Assembly (NCBI GenBank): GCA_964592645.1 | Contig: CAZQFV010000008.1 | Location: forward strand, 1-64,000 | Direction: 5' to 3' | Origin: CAZQFV01 sp964592645 | GTDB lineage: Bacteria > Chloroflexota > Chloroflexia > DTKN01 | DNA length: 64,000 nt | Part shown: positions 48,498-55,912 of the stretch, piece after piece | How positions within the stretch are numbered: position 1 is the stretch's first letter | Layout of the letters: each line of letters opens with the position of its first letter | Notes under the pieces: model-generated | What the model saw: only the letters and a program-made list of their open reading frames with translations | What the model was told of the DNA's origin: nothing | The model's database searches: none | Position numbers and translations under genes: made by a program

Positions 48498-51353
48498 ATG
48501 GCTATGGTCAGTCTGGAGAGTTGTTACGAGCGGGCCCGCAAGGCGATGGCCCAGGGAGAACACGACCGGGCCGAGGCGGTGTGCCGCCATATCCAGCAGT
48601 ACTACCCCCAGGACCTGGGCGCTTTTCAACTGCTGGGGCAGATCAACCTTGAGCGCAAGCAGGGCCGCGAGGCGCGCGATTTCTTCCGCCGCGTGTTGGA
48701 GATAGACCCCGAGAACGTTTCGGCCCACTGGGGGATGGGGATCGCCTACCAGGATGAGGGGAAGTTGGAGCAGGCGATTGCCGAGTTCGAGCAGGCCCTG
48801 GAGATCAAGCCGGACCTTTCCGACCTGCGCAGCCAGCTATTGCGGCTGTACACGGAGATGTATGGCGCGTCCCAGGCCCAGCTACGGCTGAGCCGCGCCG
48901 GCCTGGGGCGGCTCTATGCCAAGGGGAGGATGCTGGACAAGGCCATCGCCGAGTTCCGCGAGGTTCTGAAGCTCGATCCGGCGCGCGTGGATGTCCGCAT
49001 GTCATTGCTGGATGCCCTGTGGCAGAGCGGGAACATCGAGGGAGCGGCCCGTGTGGCCGAGGAGGCCCTGGCCGTTCTCCCCGATGCGCTAAAGGCCAAC
49101 CTGATCCTGGGGTATGTGCGCATCTCGGCCGGCTTTCGCGATGCCGGGGAGGAGCTGTGGCGCAAGGCCGAGGCCTGTGACCCCAACAACACGATGGCCC
49201 GCGTCCTGCTGGAATCCGCCCCGACGCCGATCCCGCCCGGGCTGTTGGCCTTTGACGCCGCTACGCTGCCCGATTTCGACGAGGCGGCCTGGAAGGCGCA
49301 GGTCGCGGAGGCCGCGGCCCGGCCGCGCGTCGAGGCCCCACCTCCGCCGCCCGCCCCTGTTCCCCGGGTGGAGAAGGCCCCGCCGCCCGCTCCTGTTCCG
49401 GCCCGCGCTGCCACGCCGGAGCCGGCCGGCGTCTCCTGGCTGGATGCCCTGGCTACCGGCGAAGGAGAGGTGCGGGAAGAGGCCGAGATTGGGGAGATTG
49501 CCCCCGGCCTGGTACCCTTCAGCCTGGAAGGCATCGACTTGGAGGCGGGGGCGCTTCCGGAGACTCCCCGGGAGCGGGCGCTTGGCGAAGCGGCCGTCGG
49601 CCCTCCCCCGGTGACAGAGGAGATTTTTGCCGAGCCGCCGGCGGAGCCGGCGATTGTCGCTCCACCGTCCCCGGAGCCCGAGATGCGGCCTTTCTCCCTG
49701 GCCGACCTGGGGCTGTCGCCGGAGGAGATCGCCAGCCTGGAGGAGGCCGTCGCGGCCACCCGGCCGGCCGGCGCCGCTCCCGCGGAGGCGCCGGAGATGG
49801 GCGCCCCCGAAGAGGAGGGGTTGCCGGGTATTGCCCCCTTCTCCCTGGAGGAGGTCGGGCCGGCCGGCGAGGAAGCGGCGCTGCCGAGCATTGCCCCCTT
49901 CTCCCTGGAGGAGGTCGGGCCGGCCGGCGCGCCGGAGGAGATTCCGGGCATCGCTCCCTTCACCCTGGAGGCGGCGGTACCCCCTGCCGGGGCGCCGCCG
50001 GGCCTGCCGGGCAGGGAGGTCTTTCCCGGCGGGCCGCCCGCCGGCCTGGAGGCGTTCTCCCTGGAGGAGCTGGGCACCCCGGCCGGTGGCGAGGGAGAGG
50101 GGCTGCTCGGAGATGTGGAGCCGTTTTCGATCGAATCCCTGGGGCTGGAGGGCGCCCCGTTAGCGCCGGGACTGGGCGAAGAGGATCTGAAGCCGTTCTC
50201 CCTGGAGGACCTGGGATTGGAGGAGCCGGTCGGCGAGGTCCAGCCTGCGGGCCTGGATCGCCTCGGCGAGGGCGAGGACCTGGGGACGGCTCTGCCGGCC
50301 TTCAGTTGGCAGGAGGCGGGCACGAGCAAGGCCCCGGCTTTCCGCGGCGAGCTCCAGCGGAAGGAGGAGGAACCGAGTGCGGGTCCCACCCTCTTTGAGA
50401 AGATGATGGCCAGCCGGCGGGAAGCAGGGGAGGAAGCTGCGCCCCCGGCCGGCCTGCCGGAAGCCGAGGAGGTTCTACCTGTCGAGGCCGCGGCGCCCGC
50501 GCCAGTGGAGGAGCTGGGCCTGGAGGAAGTGGCGTTGGCCGGGCTCAAGCCGTTTTCTGTGGAGTCGTTTGGCCTCGAGGAGCCGTCCGAGGGGCCCCTG
50601 CAGCCCTTCTCGCTGGCCGAGTTGGGACTGGAGGAGGTGGCGGGCGGCCCCGCGGCCGCGGAGCCGGGCGGAATGGCGCCCTTCTCCTTGGCGGAGTTAG
50701 GGCTGGAGGAAACCCTGGCCCCGCCCGTCGGGGAGGCTGCCCCGGTGGAGGAAGCGCCCGCCGCGGCCGTCCCCTTCTCCCTGGAGGAGCTGGGGGTCGA
50801 GGTGGGAGCGCCGGCGGCAGAGGCTGCCGCTCCCGGCGAAGAGATCATCCAGCCCTTTACGCTCGAAGAGCTGGGCCTGACGCCCGAGGAGATCGCCGCC
50901 CTGGGCACCGGCATGGAAGAGGCACCCGCGGCGCCGGCCGGTGTTGCCGAAGAGGTGGCCCCGGCCGTCGTCGAGGAAGCACCGGCGGCGGTGGAGGAGG
51001 CGCCCGCCGCGGTGGTGGAGGTCGTCTCGGCGCCGCCGGCCGGGCCGTCGTTGGAGGAGCTGCGGCAGCAGTTGGCCGCTCAGCCGGACAATGAGGGATT
51101 GGCCCTGGCGCTGGCCCGGGTCTGCATGGTCCAGGGGGAGGCGGAGGAGGCGGCCGGCCACTACCGCAGGCTGATCAAGACGGGATCGCCCGGGCTGACA
51201 GATGCCCTGGTGGGCGACCTGCAGGACTGGATCACCCAGGAGCAGGACAGCAAGCGGCTCTACCGCCTGCACCGGCTGCTGGGCGATGCCTATATGAAGA
51301 AAGGCTGGTACCAGCAGGCGATTGCCGAGTATGCCTGGGTGCTGAGCAAGTAG
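48498..51353 (+). CDS. TPR protein with about 14 PFSLEELG motifs
   Basis: The start is ATG 48498 (GGAGGGAAGGAACG); the protein has 951 residues. Residues 1-255 are TPR helices (LGAFQLLGQINLERKQGREA; LEQAIAEFEQALEIKPDLSD). From about 250 to 845 the chain is acidic, Pro/Ala/Glu-rich and disordered, and carries about 14 copies of a short motif near PFSLEELGLEE (for example MRPFSLADLGLSPEEI, LKPFSLEDLGLEE, IQPFTLEELGLTPEEI). The C-terminal 95 residues return to TPR-like helices. The spaced motif looks like a multivalent docking peptide. A roadblock protein follows in the same operon and is the first candidate partner. Confidence 0.75.
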   Translation: MAMVSLESCYERARKAMAQGEHDRAEAVCRHIQQYYPQDLGAFQLLGQINLERKQGREARDFFRRVLEIDPENVSAHWGMGIAYQDEGKLEQAIAEFEQALEIKPDLSDLRSQLLRLYTEMYGASQAQLRLSRAGLGRLYAKGRMLDKAIAEFREVLKLDPARVDVRMSLLDALWQSGNIEGAARVAEEALAVLPDALKANLILGYVRISAGFRDAGEELWRKAEACDPNNTMARVLLESAPTPIPPGLLAFDAATLPDFDEAAWKAQVAEAAARPRVEAPPPPPAPVPRVEKAPPPAPVPARAATPEPAGVSWLDALATGEGEVREEAEIGEIAPGLVPFSLEGIDLEAGALPETPRERALGEAAVGPPPVTEEIFAEPPAEPAIVAPPSPEPEMRPFSLADLGLSPEEIASLEEAVAATRPAGAAPAEAPEMGAPEEEGLPGIAPFSLEEVGPAGEEAALPSIAPFSLEEVGPAGAPEEIPGIAPFTLEAAVPPAGAPPGLPGREVFPGGPPAGLEAFSLEELGTPAGGEGEGLLGDVEPFSIESLGLEGAPLAPGLGEEDLKPFSLEDLGLEEPVGEVQPAGLDRLGEGEDLGTALPAFSWQEAGTSKAPAFRGELQRKEEEPSAGPTLFEKMMASRREAGEEAAPPAGLPEAEEVLPVEAAAPAPVEELGLEEVALAGLKPFSVESFGLEEPSEGPLQPFSLAELGLEEVAGGPAAAEPGGMAPFSLAELGLEETLAPPVGEAAPVEEAPAAAVPFSLEELGVEVGAPAAEAAAPGEEIIQPFTLEELGLTPEEIAALGTGMEEAPAAPAGVAEEVAPAVVEEAPAAVEEAPAAVVEVVSAPPAGPSLEELRQQLAAQPDNEGLALALARVCMVQGEAEEAAGHYRRLIKTGSPGLTDALVGDLQDWITQEQDSKRLYRLHRLLGDAYMKKGWYQQAIAEYAWVLSK

Positions 51354-51438
51354 CGCAGTGAGCGCGGCCGCCGCGCCCCGCACGACGACCGGCGCGGGTT
51401 CGAGCAGGCTCCAAGGTGCGAAAAAAGGGGTCGAGACA

Positions 51439-51786
51439 ATGAGGAGAATCGTCGAGGATCTGTTGCGCGTGGATGGTGTGGTCGGCAGCCTCCTGGTGGG
51501 CCGGGATGGGCTGGTCGTGGCCAGCACCCTTCTCGATGCCTCCGATGCCGAGGTCCTAGGGGCTATGTCGGCCGCCGTCTTTGGGGAGATCGACAAGGCC
51601 ACCAAGCGCATCGGTGTGGGCGGCTTGACCGACGCCATCATCAACGCGCAGGATGGGTTCGTGATGATCCTGGAGGCGCGCGAGCTGATCCTGGTGGTAA
51701 TCACCCAGCGCACCGTCAACGTGGGCCTGGTGAAGATGGAGATGCGCAAGGCGGCCGGCCGCATCAAGGAAGCGGTGCCGCTGTAG
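51439..51786 (+). CDS. Roadblock/LC7 domain protein (MglB-like)
   Basis: This protein of 115 residues (ATG 51439) starts RRIVEDLLRVDGVVGSLLVG and continues RDGLVVASTL, then AIINAQDGFVMILEARELIL, the roadblock/LC7 fold pattern. Such proteins dimerise and, as MglB, regulate small Ras-like GTPases. No GTPase gene is in the window. It is co-transcribed with the TPR/PFSLEELG gene and followed by a terminator. Confidence 0.88.
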   Translation: MRRIVEDLLRVDGVVGSLLVGRDGLVVASTLLDASDAEVLGAMSAAVFGEIDKATKRIGVGGLTDAIINAQDGFVMILEARELILVVITQRTVNVGLVKMEMRKAAGRIKEAVPL

Positions 51787-51814
51787 TCGGCAGCGTTCTC
51801 GTTCGACAAAAAGC

Positions 51815-51861
51815 GGAAGGCAGCCGTCGGGCTAAAAACCCGGAGGCTGCCTTCCTGTTTT
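51815..51861 (+). terminator. Intrinsic terminator after the roadblock gene
   Basis: GGAAGGCAGCC (51815-51825) pairs with GGCTGCCTTCC (51845-51855), followed by TGTTTT. The loop holds a further CGGG/CCCG pairing. Confidence 0.9.
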
Positions 51862-51905
51862 GCTGGTCCCCTATTTTTATGCGGCTCGAGTGGGCCGTGT
51901 CTCGA

Positions 51906-53954
51906 TCAGCGGGCCGGCGACAGCGCCAGCGGCAGGCCGTTCAGGGTGATGTCGTCGAGCCCGATCTCGGCGCCGTCTTGCCCATAGTAGCGGAAACCGA
52001 TGCGCACCGGGCCGCCGGGCAGGTAGGCCCCCAGGTTGAAGGAGCTCTGGACCCATTCAAAGTTGCTCGGCCAGTCGCCGTCGGCCAGACCGACATAGAC
52101 ATCGTCGCTCCCGCCGATGCCGCCTACCACCAGCCAGACCTCCAGGTCGCAGTTGTCAAAGTTGTCGCGGCACCAGTACAGGCTGCCGAAGGACCAGAAG
52201 GAAAGCGTGCCGGCGGAGAGCTGCAGCTGCGGGCTGAGCAGCCATTCGTCCTGCTGCACCAAGGCGGGGTCGTACGGGCACAAGGCATAGTAGGTCCCCG
52301 CGTGCGCGTAGCCCGTGTCGGCCTCCCAGGTCTTGGGGTTGTTCTGCACTTGGATCCAGCCGGCCGGCGGCACGATGCCCCCCTCGAAGCCCTCCTGGAG
52401 CGTGACCGGCGGCTGGACGGCGCCGCTGTAGTTCTTCAGGACGATCGGCAGGTAGATGTGGTGTAGCGTAGGCTGGGGCCCGCATGTGACCTGCAGGTCG
52501 GCGGTCATGGTCGCGCCCGAGTTGCTGATGTTGTCCACGCCGATGCAGGTGTTGTTGCAGCCGTACCAGGAGCTGCTGCCGGGGACCGTGTCGGTGATCC
52601 AGGAGCGGTTGTTGGTCGAACCTGGGAAGGGGTCGCCGCTGTCCCCGCTGTCGAGGCCCAGCTCCAGCTCGTGCAGGCCATCGGCCTGCTGTAGGGCCAG
52701 TAGGTAGTGCTGCGCGTCGCTGCAGTTGCACTGCGGCTCCTGGATGCACTCGTAGTCGTTCCAGAGGGAGTAGCTGTCCATGGCCTCGTCCACGTGCCAG
52801 ATCAGGAGCCCCGGTCCGGCCAGGTACTCGTCGTAGGAACCGGCGACCTTCTGGCGGTTCTCTAGGAGGAAGTACTCCTGCGCGCCCAACGCGGAGGAAC
52901 GCAGCTTGAGCACCGTGTTCGCCGGGGCCGGATTGTTGTAGGCCTGGGGGATCGAATAGCCGGACTGGTTGCTGGTGATGTTGGTGGGATTGACAAAGCC
53001 CATCTGGATCCGGCACCAGGCGTCGGGCCAGGCCGGGGAGGCGCCCCCGGGCGGGTAGGGGCCGTTCCAGGAGCCGCCGGCCATCAGGCTCCATCTGCCC
53101 ACCCCTGATGAAGAATAGTCCCGGTCGTAGACGTCGGGCAGGTGCCAGAAGCCGTGGCCCATCTCGTGGGCAAAGACGCCGATGGTCATATCGCTGGTGG
53201 TGGGGCTGACCGTATTCCAGTATTCGGGCTGGATGACGTAGGAGTTGACCCACACACCGTCGTAGTGGCGCGGGTCATGCAGGCCCCAGGAGTGTGACCA
53301 GATATCGTCGGGGCTGCCGCTGTGTTCGGCTCCCGGGCCGGCGTGGATGAGGACGATCGGCTCCATCTGGCCGTCGCCGTCGTTGTCGTACTGGGAAAAG
53401 TCCACCACGCCGTTGATGGCGTCGACGATGTCCTCGGCCAGTTTCTGGCAGTTGTGCGGGTAGGTGCCGTCGGTGCAGTACTGTCCGTCCACGTAGTAGG
53501 CATAGGTCTGCGGGGCCCGCTTCCAATCCAGGGTGCCGGGCAGGTTTACGGTAACGATGTCCACCTGGCCGTAGGAGACCTCGTTGTAGTAGTCGCGGAC
53601 GGAGCCGCGGCCGGCCACGGGGGCGGCGAACATCAACGTATCGAAGAAGGATGCGACGACGGTGTGGACGTTGTCGCTAAAGTCCAGGGCCACGGCCAGG
53701 ACCTTGAGCGTCCCCAGCAACTGGCGGGGCCGGCTGCCGGCCCCTTCTATGCCCACGCTGCGGGCCCAGCCGGGATCGGTCATGAAACGGGGCAGGCGCA
53801 CCTCCCCGCGCTCGATCTTGTCCCACAGGCGCGGATGAGGCGGCATGTACGAGGGCGGTGGGGCCACAGCCGCCAACTGACGCGGGGACACAGGAAGGAG
53901 CAGTACGAGCAGAAGTAGGCCGATGGCGAGCCGTGTGATTGTCTGTCGAAACAT
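51906..53954 (-). CDS. Secreted M6-family (immune inhibitor A-like) metalloprotease
   Basis: This protein of 682 residues has a signal peptide (FRQTITRLAIGLLLLVLLLP) and the zinc site FAHEMGHGFWHLPDVYD with LMAGGSWNG downstream, as in M6 proteases. It carries acidic metal-binding stretches (SQYDNDGDGQMEP). After the catalytic domain comes the lineage-type linker HHIYLPIVLKN and a C-terminal MAM/CBM-like beta-sandwich (LQEGFEGGIVPPAGWIQVQN ... IGLDDITL). AAGGAGAAAGTCCC precedes ATG 53954. It probably degrades external protein. Confidence 0.88.
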   Translation of the reverse strand: MFRQTITRLAIGLLLLVLLLPVSPRQLAAVAPPPSYMPPHPRLWDKIERGEVRLPRFMTDPGWARSVGIEGAGSRPRQLLGTLKVLAVALDFSDNVHTVVASFFDTLMFAAPVAGRGSVRDYYNEVSYGQVDIVTVNLPGTLDWKRAPQTYAYYVDGQYCTDGTYPHNCQKLAEDIVDAINGVVDFSQYDNDGDGQMEPIVLIHAGPGAEHSGSPDDIWSHSWGLHDPRHYDGVWVNSYVIQPEYWNTVSPTTSDMTIGVFAHEMGHGFWHLPDVYDRDYSSSGVGRWSLMAGGSWNGPYPPGGASPAWPDAWCRIQMGFVNPTNITSNQSGYSIPQAYNNPAPANTVLKLRSSALGAQEYFLLENRQKVAGSYDEYLAGPGLLIWHVDEAMDSYSLWNDYECIQEPQCNCSDAQHYLLALQQADGLHELELGLDSGDSGDPFPGSTNNRSWITDTVPGSSSWYGCNNTCIGVDNISNSGATMTADLQVTCGPQPTLHHIYLPIVLKNYSGAVQPPVTLQEGFEGGIVPPAGWIQVQNNPKTWEADTGYAHAGTYYALCPYDPALVQQDEWLLSPQLQLSAGTLSFWSFGSLYWCRDNFDNCDLEVWLVVGGIGGSDDVYVGLADGDWPSNFEWVQSSFNLGAYLPGGPVRIGFRYYGQDGAEIGLDDITLNGLPLALSPAR

Positions 53955-54031
53955 GGGACTTTCTCCTTGGTGTCGGCGCCGCTGCCGATTTCACCGTCGA
54001 CGTTGTGCGCGGCGACTCACTTTGCCATGCC

Positions 54032-54442
54032 TCAGGGGACGATCTGCGCCAGGCTCACCTTCAGGATGTACCCGTCGCCCGATTGGGCCACGACGCCGGC
54101 CAGTTGCACCTTTTGGCCGACATAGTCCAGCATGATCTTGGGCCTGGGCCCTTCCCCGCCGGGCGGATGCATGACCTCCAGAGGAGCCCAGGCCGTGACC
54201 TCCAGCCGGGCATCGCCCGGCCCCCGCAGAAAGAAGCGCGCGTCAAGCCCTTGCCCCTCTGCTTCCAGGATGCCCTCGATGACGACCTCCTGCCCGAAAA
54301 AGGATTCGGGATTGCTCCATATTTCCTCCGGCTTGGGTTCGGTCGTGGAAACCGGTGTAGGAGCCGCCGGTGGCTCCGTCGCGCAAGACACCGCTATAAC
54401 CAGCAGGGCGCTGCCCAAGAGGGCGATTTCCCATCTTTTCAT
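54032..54442 (-). CDS. Lipoprotein with OB-like domain
   Basis: This protein of 136 residues has a lipoprotein signal MKRWEIALLGSALLVIAVSC (Cys20 as acylation site) and a Pro/Thr/Glu spacer, then IWSNPESFFGQEVVIEGILE ... KIMLDYVGQKVQLAGVVAQS, which resembles the small OB-fold domain of NrfJ-type proteins. GGAGGTGAACT precedes ATG 54442. Function unknown. It sits upstream of, and on the same strand as, the M6 protease gene. Confidence 0.75.
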   Translation of the reverse strand: MKRWEIALLGSALLVIAVSCATEPPAAPTPVSTTEPKPEEIWSNPESFFGQEVVIEGILEAEGQGLDARFFLRGPGDARLEVTAWAPLEVMHPPGGEGPRPKIMLDYVGQKVQLAGVVAQSGDGYILKVSLAQIVP

Positions 54443-54494
54443 AGTTCACCTCCGCGATCCGTCGTGCCACGGATCCTTGGTGTAAACCATTTTC

Positions 54495-54523
54495 AGTGTA
54501 GCATACGGCGGTCGGCCTGTCAA
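54495..54523 (-). promoter_or_regulatory. Promoter of the lipoprotein gene
   Basis: On the minus strand TTGACA (54523-54518), 17-nt spacer, TACACT (54500-54495). Confidence 0.8.
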
Positions 54524-54536
54524 ACGCTTCTGCCCC

Positions 54537-54565
54537 TGTACAACCGGGCCGTTCTCGGCTATAAT
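54537..54565 (+). promoter_or_regulatory. Promoter of the pseudouridine synthase gene
   Basis: TGTACA (54537-54542), 17-nt spacer, TATAAT (54560-54565), divergent from the lipoprotein promoter. Confidence 0.65.
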
Positions 54566-54670
54566 GGCGGCGTGCCGCGCGGGCGTGGAGGAACACTGCA
54601 CTCCGACTAAAAGGACCATAATGGGGATGCCGACGCCGCACATGGTGCGGCTTGGATGGTAGAGGAAGAA

Positions 54671-55480
54671 ATGCCCGAAGAGCGACTGCAAAAGATCCTG
54701 GCCGCGGCCGGACTCGGCTCCCGGCGGGCCTGCGAGGAGTTGATCCGCCAGGGCCGCGTCGCCGTCAACGGCCAGGTGGCCCGTTTGGGGCAAAAGGCCG
54801 ATCCCGAGCGAGACCGGGTCACCCTGGACGGCCGGCCGGTCCGCCGGCGGGAGACGCATACCTACATCGCCCTCTACAAGCCGGTGGGCGTCGTCTCCAC
54901 GGCGCACGATCCGCAGGGGCGCGAGACGGTGCTCGACCTGGTGCCGTCGCCGACGCGGCTCTACCCGGTGGGCCGGCTGGACTACCTAAGCGCAGGGCTC
55001 GTGCTGCTCACCGACGACGGCGAGCTGGCCCAGCGGCTGATGCACCCGCGGTACGAGCACCCCAAGGAGTACCTGGTACGGCTGGCCGGCCGCGTCGGCG
55101 ACGGGGCAATCGCGCGCTGGCGGGAAGGGGTCCTCCTGGAGGATGGGCAGACGGCGCCGGCCGATGTCTCGCTCCTGCGCCGGGAGCGGGACAGCACCTG
55201 GCTGCGGATTGTCCTGCACGAGGGGCGCAAGCGCGAGATCCGCCGCGTGGCCGAGCTGCTGGGGCACTCGGTAGAGCAGTTGCTCCGCGTGCGCATCGGC
55301 CCGGTGCGCCTGGGAGACCTGCGGCCGCGGGAGTGGCGGCACCTGACCGAACAGGAGCTGGCCGAGCTGCGCCGGCTCAAGAAACGCCGGCCTGCCGCGC
55401 GCTCTACCTCGATGGAAAAGTCGGTTCTCGCCGAGGATGTGGAGGGGGACAAGAAAGAGGACGCCACAAGGGATCCGTAG
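54671..55480 (+). CDS. rRNA pseudouridine synthase, RluB/RsuA type
   Basis: This protein of 269 residues (ATG 54671 with GAGGAAG; ATG 54656 possible) has an N-terminal S4 RNA-binding domain (RLQKILAAAGLGSRRACEEL; GRVAVNGQVARLG) and the catalytic domain with YPVGRLDYLSAGLVLLTDDG, whose Asp is the catalytic residue, followed by KEYLVRLAG and EGRKREIRRVAELLG. It modifies a uridine in ribosomal RNA; which one cannot be told. Confidence 0.93.
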   Translation: MPEERLQKILAAAGLGSRRACEELIRQGRVAVNGQVARLGQKADPERDRVTLDGRPVRRRETHTYIALYKPVGVVSTAHDPQGRETVLDLVPSPTRLYPVGRLDYLSAGLVLLTDDGELAQRLMHPRYEHPKEYLVRLAGRVGDGAIARWREGVLLEDGQTAPADVSLLRRERDSTWLRIVLHEGRKREIRRVAELLGHSVEQLLRVRIGPVRLGDLRPREWRHLTEQELAELRRLKKRRPAARSTSMEKSVLAEDVEGDKKEDATRDP

Positions 55481-55548
55481 GGACGGCAGCAAGTCCCCCG
55501 CGCCCGCTCCCGTCCGCCGCGGCGCGGCCACCGCGTTATGGCGCGCCC

Positions 55549-55884
55549 TTACCCTTCCCGCACATAGTGCGGCATGTCCTCGGGGATCTCGAGCGCCAGC
55601 TCGACAAAGCCGGCATAACGGCCGTCGATGTACCAGGGCGACTGGTAGATGAGCTTGCGCTTCCCCCTCTTCTCGATCGTGTAGACGTTCCGTTGGCCGC
55701 TCTCCAGCATCTGCTTGAGCTTGGTGCGGGCCGGTTCCGGGTGGCAATCCAGGATGTTGGTGCCGATCAGCTCACGGCCCCCTCCTTCTCGCCGGGCCCA
55801 ATCGTTCATTTCCAGCAGGATGCCGTCCCTGTCGCATACTTCGATGGTCCCCGGGAACTCGTTCACCCACGCATGCGCTGCCAT
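55549..55884 (-). CDS. Small single-domain PAS protein
   Basis: This protein of 111 residues (ATG 55884, CAGGAG ahead) is a PAS domain almost entirely: NEFPGTIEVCDRDGILLEMN, RELIGTNILDCHPEPARTKL, QSPWYIDGRYAGFVELALEI. No output domain is attached, so it may be a ligand or redox sensor for a partner protein. It is the last gene of a minus-strand operon with alpha-galactosidase. Confidence 0.78.
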   Translation of the reverse strand: MAAHAWVNEFPGTIEVCDRDGILLEMNDWARREGGGRELIGTNILDCHPEPARTKLKQMLESGQRNVYTIEKRGKRKLIYQSPWYIDGRYAGFVELALEIPEDMPHYVREG

Positions 55885-55912
55885 TCTTGTCTCCTGAGTG
55901 CGGTCGCAGCCT

